Source: Agilicoccus flavus
GTDB lineage: Bacteria > Actinomycetota > Actinomycetes > Actinomycetales > Dermatophilaceae
Length of the DNA stretch: 64,000 bases
Reading direction: 5' to 3'
Assembly (NCBI RefSeq): GCF_014857905.1
Contig: NZ_JACYXE010000005.1
Location: 1 to 64,000 of the forward strand
Below are positions 52,938-61,826 of the stretch, in pieces. Each line of letters begins with the position of its first letter. Position 1 is the first letter of the stretch. The notes below the pieces were generated by a model. It searched no databases, was not told where the DNA came from, and was given only the letters and a program-made list of their open reading frames with translations. A program made the translations under genes and the position numbers.

Positions 52938-53920
52938 GAGGTCTCCTCGGTCGGAGTGGGGACGGCGGACAGCAGGCGGCGCGCCTCGGCGTGGTCGACA
53001 TCGGCGCCGGTCTCGACCCGGTGCACGAGGGTGAGGTAGGCCTCCTCGAGGCTCGCCCGCCGGACCTCGAGGTCGGTGAACGGCCCGCCGGGCGCGCCGA
53101 ACACCCCGCGCAGATAGGTGACCGGGTCGTCCGTGGAGTGGACGTGGGTCGTCCCGTCGCGGGCCCAGCGGACCTCGGCGGTCGTCGAGACGGAGCGGCG
53201 CAGGTCGTCGGGGCTGCCGTCGGCGACGATCCGCCCGCCGGCGAGGACGAGGACGCGGTCGGCGAGCTTGTCGGCCTCGTCGAGGTCGTGGGTCGTCAAC
53301 AGGATCGACACGTCGCTGTCGGCGAGGGACCGGATGAGGTCGTGGAAGTCGCGTCGGGCCTGCGGGTCGAAACCGGCGGTCGGCTCGTCGAGGAAGAGCA
53401 CCCGCGGCCGCCCGACGAGCCCGATCGCGACGTCGAGACGCCGCCGCTGCCCGCCCGAGAGGGTGAGGATCTGACGATTCGCCTTGTCGGCCAGCCCGAC
53501 CCGGTCGAGGAGGTCGTCGACGGGCCAGGGTCGCGGCCGCTGCGGCGTGGAGTAGGGGACGTAGAAGCCGGCGAGGTGCGCGAGCAGCTCACGGACCCGC
53601 CACCGGCCGTGGTCGCGCCACGACTGGAGCACGACGCCCAGGTCGGCTCGCCACACCTCGTCGCCGGTGATCGGCTCGACGCCGAGCACCCGCACGTGCC
53701 CGGCCGAGGGCGCCCGGAAGCCCTCGAGGATCTCGATCGTCGTCGTCTTCCCGGCGCCGTTGGGCCCGAGGAGGGCGACCACCTCCCCCGCGCCGACGGT
53801 GAGGTCGACGCCGCGCAGGACCGGCGTGGTGCCGTAACTCATGCGCAGGTCCCGGACCTCGACGGTGGCGCCGGGCGGCTCCTCCGGCAGCGTGACCGTG
53901 GGAAGCGGTGAGATGGTCAT
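52934..53920 (-). CDS. ABC transporter ATP-binding protein
   Basis: The 328-residue ATPase has Walker A LLGPNGAGKTTTIEIL, Q-loop in GVVLQSWRDH, signature LSGGQRRRLDVAIGL, Walker B RVLFLDEPTAGFDP and H-loop LLTTHDLDEADKLAD, plus a C-terminal extension typical of DrrA-like exporters. ATG 53920 faces the divergent TetR gene across a region with two palindromes. It is first gene of the operon ATPase-permease-XRE regulator, with overlapping stop and start (ATGA). Confidence 0.95.
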   Translation of the reverse strand: MTISPLPTVTLPEEPPGATVEVRDLRMSYGTTPVLRGVDLTVGAGEVVALLGPNGAGKTTTIEILEGFRAPSAGHVRVLGVEPITGDEVWRADLGVVLQSWRDHGRWRVRELLAHLAGFYVPYSTPQRPRPWPVDDLLDRVGLADKANRQILTLSGGQRRRLDVAIGLVGRPRVLFLDEPTAGFDPQARRDFHDLIRSLADSDVSILLTTHDLDEADKLADRVLVLAGGRIVADGSPDDLRRSVSTTAEVRWARDGTTHVHSTDDPVTYLRGVFGAPGGPFTDLEVRRASLEEAYLTLVHRVETGADVDHAEARRLLSAVPTPTEETS

Positions 53921-53930
53921 GCTCGAAAAT

Positions 53931-53967
53931 GTAGTAGTCCTGCTACGTTCTTGACAAGAGGTTTGTC
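53931..53967. promoter_or_regulatory. Candidate TetR operators between exporter and tetR
   Basis: Two palindromes lie in the divergent gap: GTAGTAGT/CCTGCTAC (53931-53946, 6 of 8 pairs) and GACAA-5 nt-TTGTC (53953-53967). Both overlap likely promoter elements, as expected for repression of the exporter and autoregulation. Confidence 0.5.
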
Positions 53968-54041
53968 GATTGCGCAAGCATGCCGCCGTGCGCGGTATGC
54001 AACTTTGCACGGTGCGCATCGACGGGGTTACCGTCGAAGAC

Positions 54042-54746
54042 GTGACCACGCCCTCGACCGCCGCGCCCTCCCGCCCGGCACTCGGCTCGCCGCCCGGCAC
54101 GGCCGCCCCGGAGCCCGCCTGCGCGACGTCGGACACGGCGACCCCGAGCCGCCGCGAGGCCAACAAGGCCCGCACGCGCGCCGCCCTCGTGGCCGCCGTG
54201 TACGACCTCGTCGAGACCGACGGCGTCGACGCCCTCACGGCCGAGCGGGTGGCCGACGCGGCCGGGATCTCGCGCCGCACGTTCTTCAACTACTTCTCCT
54301 CCGTCGACGCGCTCATCGCCGCGGGCGCCGACGAGGTCCTCGACCGCGTCCGCGCGACCCTCGACGCCCAGCCCGACGGTGCGCCCCTTCCCGACGCGAT
54401 GGAGGCGGTGCTGCGCGGCATCTTCACCGTCGAGCTCCTCACGGAGGCGACCCGCTCGTGGCGCATCGTCGAGCGCATCCCCGCCGCCCGCCGCTACGCC
54501 CTCGAGGCGCACGCCGAGCGGGTCAACGATTTCGCCTTCGACTGGGTGCGGCGCCGACTCGACACCGACGCCGACCCTCTGCCACGCATGGTGTGCACCG
54601 CCGTCCTGCTCACCGCCTTCGACCAGGGGCGCCGGCTCTGGCTGGCCGGTCACACCGGCGACGTCGACGAGCGCGCCCTCGAGGAGTTCCTCGACACCGT
54701 CGGCCGGGCCATCGACGTCGTGCGCCCCACCTTCGGCCCGCACTGA
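54042..54746 (+). CDS. TetR-family repressor
   Basis: The N-terminal helix-turn-helix reads REANKARTRAALVAAVYDLV, then ALTAERVADAAGISRRTFFN with YFSS following, which is textbook TetR; a helical ligand/dimerisation domain follows. Start choice: GTG 54042, where TTACCG with a TTGCAC box 17 bp upstream would give a leaderless mRNA. Upstream TTG 53970 or ATG 53997 would add an Arg/Cys-rich stretch of doubtful value. It is divergent from the ABC exporter and 72 nt upstream of the MMPL gene, so it may control both. Confidence 0.88.
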   Translation: MTTPSTAAPSRPALGSPPGTAAPEPACATSDTATPSRREANKARTRAALVAAVYDLVETDGVDALTAERVADAAGISRRTFFNYFSSVDALIAAGADEVLDRVRATLDAQPDGAPLPDAMEAVLRGIFTVELLTEATRSWRIVERIPAARRYALEAHAERVNDFAFDWVRRRLDTDADPLPRMVCTAVLLTAFDQGRRLWLAGHTGDVDERALEEFLDTVGRAIDVVRPTFGPH

Positions 54747-54818
54747 TCCGGCTCGTCGCCGACCCCGCGACCAGCCGCCTCTCGAACCACCCTCCTCCAC
54801 CCCGTCAGGAGTGCCCGC

Positions 54819-57800
54819 ATGGCCGTCTACCTCTACCGACTGGGCCGGCTCGCCGCCCGTCGCGCCTGGGCCGTGGTCCTCGTCTGGATCCTCGTCGTCG
54901 CCGCCGTCGGGGGCGCCGCGGCCGCGCTCCAGAAGCCGTTCACGAGCAAGCTGTCGATCCCCGGCACCGAGTTCCAGCAGGTGCTCGACGACCTCGACCG
55001 CTCGCTGCCCGACGCGGCCGGCGGCTCGGCGGGCGTCGTGTTCTCCACGAAGGACGGCGCCCCCTTCACGCAGGAGCAGAAGAACGCCGTCGCCCGCGTG
55101 ACGAAGGCCTGGTCGGGCATCCAGGGTGTCGACGAGGCGAGCAACCCCTTCGCGACGCAGCAGGACCTCGACGAGGGCCGCTCCGACCTGGCGGAGGGGA
55201 AGACGAAGCTCGCGGACGCCGAGAAGGAGATCCGCGAGAACGCGAAGAAGATCGCCGACGGCAAGGTCGAGATCGCCGACGGCCGCGCGAAGATCGACGA
55301 GAACGCCGACAAGCTGGCCGACGGTGAGCGCCAGCTCGACGAGGGCGCGGCGCAGCTCGCCGACGGCGAGGCGGCGATCGTCGCCAACGCCCGCAAGCTC
55401 GAGCAGGGTCGCGCCGAGCTCGAACGCAACCAGGCGAAGATCGACGACGGGAAGGAGCAGCTCGCTGCGGGGCGCGCCGAGCTCGACGCGGGTCAGCGCA
55501 AGCTCGACGCCGGGAAGGCCCAGCTCGCCGACGGCGAGAACCAGCTCGCGGCGGCGCGCGCGAAGGTCGAGGCGGGCGAGAAGCAGCTCGCCCCCGCGCA
55601 GGCCAAGATCGCGGCGGGTCGCAAGCAGATCGCCGCCGCGCGGGCCGAACTCGCCGACGCGCGCTCCCGCCTCGAGGCGGGTCGGGCGCAGGTGGCCGCG
55701 CAGCGGGCCGAGCTCGAGGCGCTCAAGAACGAGACCGACGCCCCCAAGCCGACCGACGGGGACCCCTCCCCCTCCCCGAGCGCCACCGACGCACCCACGC
55801 CCACCCCCTCCGACGACGCGCCGGCCGAGGAGCCCACGTCGACGCCCGCGCCCACGAGCACCGAGGCCGTGGCCGGCGCGGTCGGCGTGTTCGCCCGGGT
55901 CGCGGCCGCGCCCGACCCCGAGCGCATCGCGGCGCTGGAGGCCCAGATCGCGGCGGCCACGGAGCGCCTCAACGCGTCGGAGGCGGAGATCACCAAGGGC
56001 GAGCAGGCCCTGCAGCAGTCCGCCCAGCTCGACGCGGGCGCCGCGCAGCTGAAGCAGCAGAGCGCGCCCCTCGTGGCCGCGCGCCGCACGCTGGACCAGA
56101 AGACCGCCGAGCTCGCCGCCGGCAAGCGTGAGATCGCCGCCAACCAGCGCAACATCGACGCCGGCCGCGCGACGCTGCGCGAGAAGACCGCCGAGCTCAC
56201 CGCCGGCGAGCGCAAGCTGCAGGCCGGCTGGGCGCAGCTGCGCGACGGCGAGGCCCAGCTCGCAGCCGGCCGAGAGAAGCTCGACGCGGGCAAGGCCGAG
56301 ATCGCGGCGAACCGGGCGAAGTTGTCCTCCGGCAAGGCGCAGCTCGCGCAGGGCCGCGTCGATCTCGACGCGGCGGCGAAGCAGCTCAAGGACGGCGAGG
56401 CCAAGCTGTCCGACGGACGCACCACCATCGCCGAGAAGACGGTCGAGCTCCGTCAGGGCGAGCGTCGCCTCGCCCTCATGGACGGCCTCCGGTCGGTGAG
56501 CAAGGACGGGCACGTCGCGATGGCGAACGTGTCGTTCGACGCCCCCCTCAACGAGGTCCCCCAGAGCACGAAGGACGAGCTGCCCGCGTCGGCCGGGGCG
56601 CTCGACGCCGCCGGCGTGCGGGTCGACTACTCCAAGGACATCGCTGAGAGCATCTCCGTCGGCGGGGCGAGCGAGGTCGTCGGCATCGTCCTCGCCGCGA
56701 TCGTGCTCATCGTCATGCTCGGGTCGCTGCTCGCGGCCGGGCTGCCGCTGCTCATCGCGATGATCGGCGTCGGCACCGGCGTGGCCGGGATGCTCGCGCT
56801 CACCCACTGGGTGGAGATGACCGACGTCACGCCCGCCCTCGCCGTCATGCTCGGCCTCGCGGTCGGCATCGACTACGCCCTGTTCATCGTCCACCGGCAC
56901 CGGCAGACGCTTGCCTCGGGCGAGGTCGACGTCCAGGAGTCGATCGGCCGGGCCGTCGGCACCGCCGGCAGCGCTGTGCTCTTCGCGGGCATGACGGTCG
57001 TCGTGGCCCTCGCGGCCCTGACGGTCACGGGGATCCCGTTCCTCGGGGTCATGGGTCTCGCGGCGGCGGCGACGGTCGCGACGTCGGTGCTCGTCGCGCT
57101 CACCCTCACGCCGGCGCTGCTCTCCCTGATGGGCCCGAGGGTGCTCTCGCCGAAGGCGCGCCGCGCGCTGAAGGAGTCGTGGGCGCAGGAGGAGTCCGAG
57201 GCGGACGCCGAGGAGGCCGGCGAACCTGCTGCCTCCCGCGCGGCGCACCACGCCGCGCGCGGGCGCGGCTGGGGCGGGCTCGTCACCCGGCACCCGGTCA
57301 TCGCCGTGGCCGCGTCGGTGCTGCTGCTCGGCCTCGTCGCGCTGCCGGCGGCGAGCCTCAAGCTCGGCCTGCCGGACGCCTCGCAGGAGGCGCACGACTC
57401 GACGGCCTACCGCACCTACTCGACGATCTCGCAGGCCTTCGGCCCGGGTCAGAACGCGGCGATCCTCGCGGTCGCCAAGGTCGACCCGGCGCAGGCCGAC
57501 GCCATGACCGACGACCAGGTCACCGAGCTGCAGCTCACGGTCGCCGAGCAGCTCAAGGCGCACGACGACGTCGAGTACGTCGTCCCCGCCGCCGTCAGCG
57601 ACGACCACCGCACGCTCGTCTACCAGATCGTGCCCGGCAGCGGCCCGAACGACGACGCCACCCAGCAGCTCATCCACGAGCTGCGCGACGAGCGCGGGCA
57701 GATCGTCGACGCGACCGCGGTGGACTCGATCGGGTTCGCCGGTCAGACCGTCGCGAACATCGACATGTCGGAGCTGCTGGCGGACGCGCTGCCGAAGTAC

Positions 57801-58445
57801 CTGGCGGTGGTCGTGGGCATCTCGATCCTGCTGCTGCTGCTCGTCTTCCGGTCGGTCATCGTCCCGTTGCTCGCGACGGGCGGGTTCCTGCTCTCGGTGG
57901 CCGCGTCGTTCGGCGCCGTCGTCGCCGTCTACCAGTGGGGCTGGCTCGGCTCGGTGTTCGGCGTCTCGCAGCCGGGCGTCATCCTCAGCTTCCTGCCGAC
58001 GCTCGTCATCGGGATCCTCTTCGGGCTGGCGATGGACTACCAGATGTTCCTCGTGTCCGGCATGCGCGAGGCGTGGGCGCACGGTCACGCGGCCCGCACG
58101 GCCGTGCGCACCGGGTTCTCGCACGGCGCGAAGGTCGTCACCGCCGCGGCGCTCATCATGGTCGGCGTGTTCGCGGGCTTCGTCCACGCGCCGTCGGCGA
58201 TGATCCGCCCGATCGGTTTCGCCCTGGCGGCGGGCGTCATCTTCGACGCCTTCGTCGTGCGGATGACGATCATGCCCGCGCTCATGCACCTGCTGGGCGA
58301 GCGGGCCTGGTACCTGCCGGCCTGGCTCGGCCGCATCCTGCCCGACCTCGACGTCGAGGGGACCAAGCTGCTCGCCCAGCGCGCGGCGGACGAGCAGGCC
58401 ACCCTGGAGGAGCAGGGGCGCGAGCGGGAGCCCAGCACCGTCTGA
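54819..58445 (+). CDS. MMPL/RND-type transporter with giant periplasmic coiled coil
   Basis: The 1208-residue protein starts with a membrane helix (AVVLVWILVVAAVGGAAAAL). It then carries about 450 residues of 7-8-residue 'L-xx-G' repeats (KLADGERQLDEGAAQLADGE-like), interrupted near residues 303-350 by a Pro/Ser/Thr linker. After about residue 610 comes a first cluster of membrane helices with GLAVGIDYALFIVHRHR, then a second extracytoplasmic loop and a second cluster with LFGLAMDYQMFLVSGMREAW. Those paired GxxxDYxxF motifs mark MMPL/HpnN transporters driven by proton force. The long repeat domain is YhgE-like. ATG 54819 sits downstream of tetR. Likely exports a lipid or envelope component. 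Confidence 0.9.
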   Translation: MAVYLYRLGRLAARRAWAVVLVWILVVAAVGGAAAALQKPFTSKLSIPGTEFQQVLDDLDRSLPDAAGGSAGVVFSTKDGAPFTQEQKNAVARVTKAWSGIQGVDEASNPFATQQDLDEGRSDLAEGKTKLADAEKEIRENAKKIADGKVEIADGRAKIDENADKLADGERQLDEGAAQLADGEAAIVANARKLEQGRAELERNQAKIDDGKEQLAAGRAELDAGQRKLDAGKAQLADGENQLAAARAKVEAGEKQLAPAQAKIAAGRKQIAAARAELADARSRLEAGRAQVAAQRAELEALKNETDAPKPTDGDPSPSPSATDAPTPTPSDDAPAEEPTSTPAPTSTEAVAGAVGVFARVAAAPDPERIAALEAQIAAATERLNASEAEITKGEQALQQSAQLDAGAAQLKQQSAPLVAARRTLDQKTAELAAGKREIAANQRNIDAGRATLREKTAELTAGERKLQAGWAQLRDGEAQLAAGREKLDAGKAEIAANRAKLSSGKAQLAQGRVDLDAAAKQLKDGEAKLSDGRTTIAEKTVELRQGERRLALMDGLRSVSKDGHVAMANVSFDAPLNEVPQSTKDELPASAGALDAAGVRVDYSKDIAESISVGGASEVVGIVLAAIVLIVMLGSLLAAGLPLLIAMIGVGTGVAGMLALTHWVEMTDVTPALAVMLGLAVGIDYALFIVHRHRQTLASGEVDVQESIGRAVGTAGSAVLFAGMTVVVALAALTVTGIPFLGVMGLAAAATVATSVLVALTLTPALLSLMGPRVLSPKARRALKESWAQEESEADAEEAGEPAASRAAHHAARGRGWGGLVTRHPVIAVAASVLLLGLVALPAASLKLGLPDASQEAHDSTAYRTYSTISQAFGPGQNAAILAVAKVDPAQADAMTDDQVTELQLTVAEQLKAHDDVEYVVPAAVSDDHRTLVYQIVPGSGPNDDATQQLIHELRDERGQIVDATAVDSIGFAGQTVANIDMSELLADALPKYLAVVVGISILLLLLVFRSVIVPLLATGGFLLSVAASFGAVVAVYQWGWLGSVFGVSQPGVILSFLPTLVIGILFGLAMDYQMFLVSGMREAWAHGHAARTAVRTGFSHGAKVVTAAALIMVGVFAGFVHAPSAMIRPIGFALAAGVIFDAFVVRMTIMPALMHLLGERAWYLPAWLGRILPDLDVEGTKLLAQRAADEQATLEEQGREREPSTV

Positions 58446-58538
58446 TCCCGCCGGGTGCCCGCCCGCCGACCGCCGGCACCCGTTCGGCGGTCGCCGCCGG
58501 GCGGGTCCCGACCGGCCACCGACGACGGGAGAGTCACG

Positions 58539-59639
58539 ATGACCGACGGCACACCGGGCGGGGCGGGATCCCTGAGCCTCGAGCGGGCGCAACGGGAGTT
58601 CGCCCCGACCACCCTCTACCTCAACACCGCGTCGATGGGTCTTCCCCCGGCGCGGACGACGGCGGCGCTCCACGAGACCGTCGACGCGATCGCGAGCGGC
58701 GAGCTCAACGCGGGCGACTTCGACGACGCCGTCGACGCGAGCCGGGCCACGTACGCCCGGCTCGTCGGGGTGGGCCCGGAGGAGGTGGCGATCGGCAGCC
58801 AGGCGAGCGCGCTCGTCGGGCTCGTCGCGGCGAGCCTGCCCGACGGCGCGGCCGTGCTGCTCGCGGCCGGTGACTTCACGAGCGTCTCGTTCCCGTTCCT
58901 CGCCCAGGAGCCCCGCATCACCGTGCGCGAGGTCCCCCTGGGTGACCTCGCGGAGGCGGTCACCGACGAGACGACGATCGTCGCGGTCAGCCTCGTCCAG
59001 TCCGCGGACGGCGCCATGGCGGACCTCGACGCGCTCGTCGCGGCGTGCGAGGCCCGCGACGCGCGGCTCCTGCTCGACCTGACCCAGTCCGCCGGGTGGC
59101 TCCCGATCGACGCGCGCCGGGCGGACTACACGGTGTGCGCCGCCTACAAGTGGCTGCTCTGCCCGCGCGGCGCGGCCTTCCTCACGGTGCGCCCCGACCG
59201 GCTCGACGGAATCGTCCCGCACGCGGCGAACTGGTACGCCGGCGGCGACGTGTGGTCGAGTATCTACGGCGGGCCGCTGCGGCTGGCCGACACGGCCCGG
59301 CGGTTCGACGTCTCACCGGCGTGGCCGGCCTGGGTCGGGGCCCGGCCTTCGCTGGAGCTGCTCGAGGGCGTGGGGGTGCGGGCCGTCGGCGCCCACTCGA
59401 TCGCGCTCGCCGACGCCTTTCGGGACGCCGTGGGCGTGCGCCAGGGGCGGGGCGGGTCGCCGATCGTGAGCGTGCCCCTCGCGCCCGGGGTGGCTCCCGA
59501 GCAGGTGGCCGCGGCCCTCGCGCGGCACCGCATCACCGCCGCGATGCGCGCCGGGCGGCTGCGGCTGTCGTTCCACCTGCCGAACACCCCCGACGACGTG
59601 GGACGCGCCGTCGAGCTGCTGGCTCCGTACCTGACCTGA
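58539..59639 (+). CDS. Class V PLP-dependent aminotransferase
   Basis: This 366-residue fold-type I PLP protein has YLNTASMGLPP at the start, LLLDLTQSAGWLPIDARRAD for the PLP aspartate region and CAAYKWLLCPRGAAF holding the Schiff-base lysine. The class includes cysteine desulfurases, kynureninases and isopenicillin-N-epimerase-like enzymes. The specific reaction is not evident. ATG 58539 follows GGGAGAG. Its last codons run into a CTGAC pentanucleotide repeat. No clear operon partner. Confidence 0.9.
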   Translation: MTDGTPGGAGSLSLERAQREFAPTTLYLNTASMGLPPARTTAALHETVDAIASGELNAGDFDDAVDASRATYARLVGVGPEEVAIGSQASALVGLVAASLPDGAAVLLAAGDFTSVSFPFLAQEPRITVREVPLGDLAEAVTDETTIVAVSLVQSADGAMADLDALVAACEARDARLLLDLTQSAGWLPIDARRADYTVCAAYKWLLCPRGAAFLTVRPDRLDGIVPHAANWYAGGDVWSSIYGGPLRLADTARRFDVSPAWPAWVGARPSLELLEGVGVRAVGAHSIALADAFRDAVGVRQGRGGSPIVSVPLAPGVAPEQVAAALARHRITAAMRAGRLRLSFHLPNTPDDVGRAVELLAPYLT

Positions 59640-59660
59640 CCTGACCTGACCTGACCTGAC
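59631..59660. repeat. (CTGAC)6 microsatellite across the aminotransferase stop
   Basis: Six perfect CTGAC units. The TGA stop at 59637-59639 lies within the second unit. Gain or loss of units beyond the stop would not change the protein. Confidence 0.95.
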
Positions 59661-59850
59661 CCGAGCCCGCCGGGCCGAGCTCGACCGCCGCCCCGACCCC
59701 GACCCGACCCGGAACACCCGTCTTTCCGCGGCTCGGGGAGACCTGGCCGGGCGGTCCGGGCACGCTCGGCCTTCGTGACCCGAAAGTGCTTGTGCTGCGC
59801 CGGTTCCGACCGATGGGGAGAGGACCGCTCACACCCTCCCGGAGGTCGCG

Positions 59851-61026
59851 TTGCCCACCCGCCGTGCCGTCGCCATTGCGTCATGCCTGCTCGTGACGGG
59901 CCTGGCCGCGTGCAGCGGCGGGGCCGCACCGCAGGGCGAGGCGCCGCCCACGAAGACGCCCGCCCCGCCGGCGACCGTCTCGATGGCGACGCCGAAGGGC
60001 GGCGTCGACCCGGTGCTCGCCACGCAGTTCGTCGCGTTCGGCGCCAAGGGCGGCGAGGTCACCGACGTGCGGGTCGAACGCGCCGACGGCACGCCCCTGC
60101 CCGCCTCGGTCGCGCCCGACGGGACGCTCGCCCGATGGAGCAAGACGCCGCAGGCGTGGCGGCTCTCGGGGGTGCTCGCCCCGAAGACGGCCTACCGCGC
60201 CACGGTGACCGGGCGCAACGCCGACGGCGTCGAGGCGCGCCGGACCTTCGCCTTCACGACGAACGACGCCCCGCGCATCCAGACGCGGGTCAACCCCGGC
60301 GACGACCAGGTCGTGGGGGTCGGGATGCCGATCCAGCTCCGCTTCAGCCGGGCGGTCCCCGACAAGGCCGCGCTCGAGCGCCATCTGAGCATCAAGACCG
60401 TTCCCCCCGTGACGGGTTCGTGGGGCTGGGCCGACGACGTGACGGTCCTGTGGCGTCCGAAGACGTTCTGGCCGGCCGGCACGAAGGTGTCGGCGGCGAT
60501 CGACGTCGCCGACCACCACCTCGGCAAGGGACTGTTCGGCGGCACGAAGCGGACCGTGGCGTTCACCGTCGGACGCGACCTGCGCATGACGGTGAACGAC
60601 GACACCCACGAGATGACGGTGACGCAGGCCGGCAAGACGGTCGGCACGTTCCCCGTCTCCCTCGGCAAGCCGGGGCACACGACGCGGTCGGGCACGAAGA
60701 TCGTCTACGAGAAGCACACGCCGTACACGATGCGCGGCGAGGCCGCCGACCCGTACGTGACGACCGTGACGCACGCCCAGCGCATCACCGACTCGGGCGA
60801 GTTCCTGCACGCCGCCCCGTGGTCGGTCGGCGACCAGGGCCGCCGCAACGTCTCCCACGGCTGCACGAACCTCTCCCCCTCGGCCGCCGCCTGGCTCTAC
60901 TCCCGCACCCTCATCGGCGACCCCGTCGTCACCACCGGCACCGGCCGCAAGGCCGAGACGTGGAACGGCCTCGGCGGCATCTGGAACTTCACGTACGCGC
61001 AGTGGCAGGCCCGCTCGGCTCTGTGA
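59851..61026 (+). CDS. L,D-transpeptidase lipoprotein (LdtMt2-like)
   Basis: TTG 59851 is chosen because GGAGG stands 6 nt upstream. The 391-residue product has a lipoprotein signal (ASCLLVTGLAACSGG), an Ig-like domain (RIQTRVNPGDDQVVGVGMP onward) and a YkuD catalytic domain with the active-site motif HTTRSGTKIV upstream and RRNVSHGCTNLS containing the nucleophile Cys. These enzymes form 3-3 cross-links in peptidoglycan and are the targets of carbapenems. A reverse copy of the 54-bp repeat unit follows the stop directly. Confidence 0.95.
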   Translation: MPTRRAVAIASCLLVTGLAACSGGAAPQGEAPPTKTPAPPATVSMATPKGGVDPVLATQFVAFGAKGGEVTDVRVERADGTPLPASVAPDGTLARWSKTPQAWRLSGVLAPKTAYRATVTGRNADGVEARRTFAFTTNDAPRIQTRVNPGDDQVVGVGMPIQLRFSRAVPDKAALERHLSIKTVPPVTGSWGWADDVTVLWRPKTFWPAGTKVSAAIDVADHHLGKGLFGGTKRTVAFTVGRDLRMTVNDDTHEMTVTQAGKTVGTFPVSLGKPGHTTRSGTKIVYEKHTPYTMRGEAADPYVTTVTHAQRITDSGEFLHAAPWSVGDQGRRNVSHGCTNLSPSAAAWLYSRTLIGDPVVTTGTGRKAETWNGLGGIWNFTYAQWQARSAL

Positions 61027-61033
61027 TCAAAAC

Positions 61034-61079
61034 GGCGAACGCAGGCGAGCGTGCGAGCCGCAGTGAGCGCGACAGAAAG
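61034..61079. repeat. Single reverse copy of the 54-bp array unit
   Basis: GCGAACGCAGGCGAGC and GAGCCGCAGTGAGCGCGAC match the reverse complement of the unit repeated at 44581-44872 with few differences. Located just after the transpeptidase stop, between convergent genes. Confidence 0.8.
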
Positions 61080-61094
61080 CCCCCGGCCGATGCC

Positions 61095-61439
61095 TCACAG
61101 CGCGAGGACGCCGCGGAGCCCGCGATCCACCTCCTCCATCAGGCCCGGGGAGAGTCTCCCGACGTAGTCCGTGAGGTCGGCGGTGTCCAGGGTGAGCAAT
61201 GCGGTGACGTTCACGACGGAGTCCCGCGGCAGGCCGGTCAGAGCCGCGGGGAGGAACGCGTTGCCCGGCATGGCGGCCAGGCCCGTGTTCGAGGTGATGA
61301 CGGCGACGAGCACCGTCGCCAGGCGACTCTCGTTGTACGGGTCCGCCTGGATCACCAGCACCGGTCGCCGTGTCGCCGGTCGGCTGCCCACGGGCGGCCC
61401 GAGGTCGGCCCAGAAGATCTCGGATCGACGCGTCACCAT
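61095..61439 (-). CDS. MazF/PemK-type toxin (endoribonuclease)
   Basis: The 114-residue protein reads EIFWADLGPPVGSRPATRRP and VLVIQADPYNESRLATVLV, then PRDSVVNVTALLTLD, the PemK-like fold that cleaves mRNA. The ATG at 61439 overlaps the end of the antitoxin gene by 7 nt, the usual arrangement with the antitoxin first. Convergent with the transpeptidase gene. Stability or stress module; cleavage site unknown. Confidence 0.92.
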   Translation of the reverse strand: MVTRRSEIFWADLGPPVGSRPATRRPVLVIQADPYNESRLATVLVAVITSNTGLAAMPGNAFLPAALTGLPRDSVVNVTALLTLDTADLTDYVGRLSPGLMEEVDRGLRGVLAL

Positions 61440-61678
61440 TCGTCGCTCGCGCCGAGCCGCCGCCGACCGACGTCGACGGCGTCGTCGGTCCCGTCGTCGT
61501 GCAGGTCGAGCCGGGTGAGGACGTCGTCGATGTGGTCGGTCAGGGATCGGGCGTCGAGTTCGTCGAGATAGCGCCTGGCGGCCTGCGCGAAGAATTCCGA
61601 CCGGCTCATGCCCAGGGCTTCGGCACGCCGGGACACCTGCTCGAAGGTCTCGTCCGGCAAGGAGATTGCTGTCTTCAC
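61433..61678 (-). CDS. Ribbon-helix-helix antitoxin (MazE-like partner)
   Basis: The 81-residue protein starts KTAISLPDETFEQVSRRAEA followed by LGMSRSEFFAQAARRYL, a clear ribbon-helix-helix DNA-binding head. The acidic tail (DDGTDDAVD) would wrap the toxin. GTG 61678 lies 7 nt from a TATACT -10-like element, so the message is probably leaderless. Twin GTATAAC boxes at 61686-61702 probably bind the antitoxin. Confidence 0.92.
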   Translation of the reverse strand: MKTAISLPDETFEQVSRRAEALGMSRSEFFAQAARRYLDELDARSLTDHIDDVLTRLDLHDDGTDDAVDVGRRRLGASDEW

Positions 61679-61685
61679 CCTCGCA

Positions 61686-61702
61686 GTATAACTCGGTATA
61701 AC
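61686..61702. promoter_or_regulatory. Toxin-antitoxin promoter with twin GTATAAC boxes
   Basis: GTATAAC occurs at 61686-61692 and 61696-61702, a 10-bp period that places both on one DNA face. On the minus strand they contain the TATACT -10 element of the module, the classic autorepression arrangement. Confidence 0.7.
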
Positions 61703-61826
61703 CTACCGTCGAGCAGGCCCGTGCGGTGGGTGCATCGCGCCCGGCTGTTCGGCGACGAGCCCGTCGACTCACTCCTCGACCTCCCGCGGCGATCCGCGCC
61801 GGATGCCCGGTCCGTAGGCTCGAACC

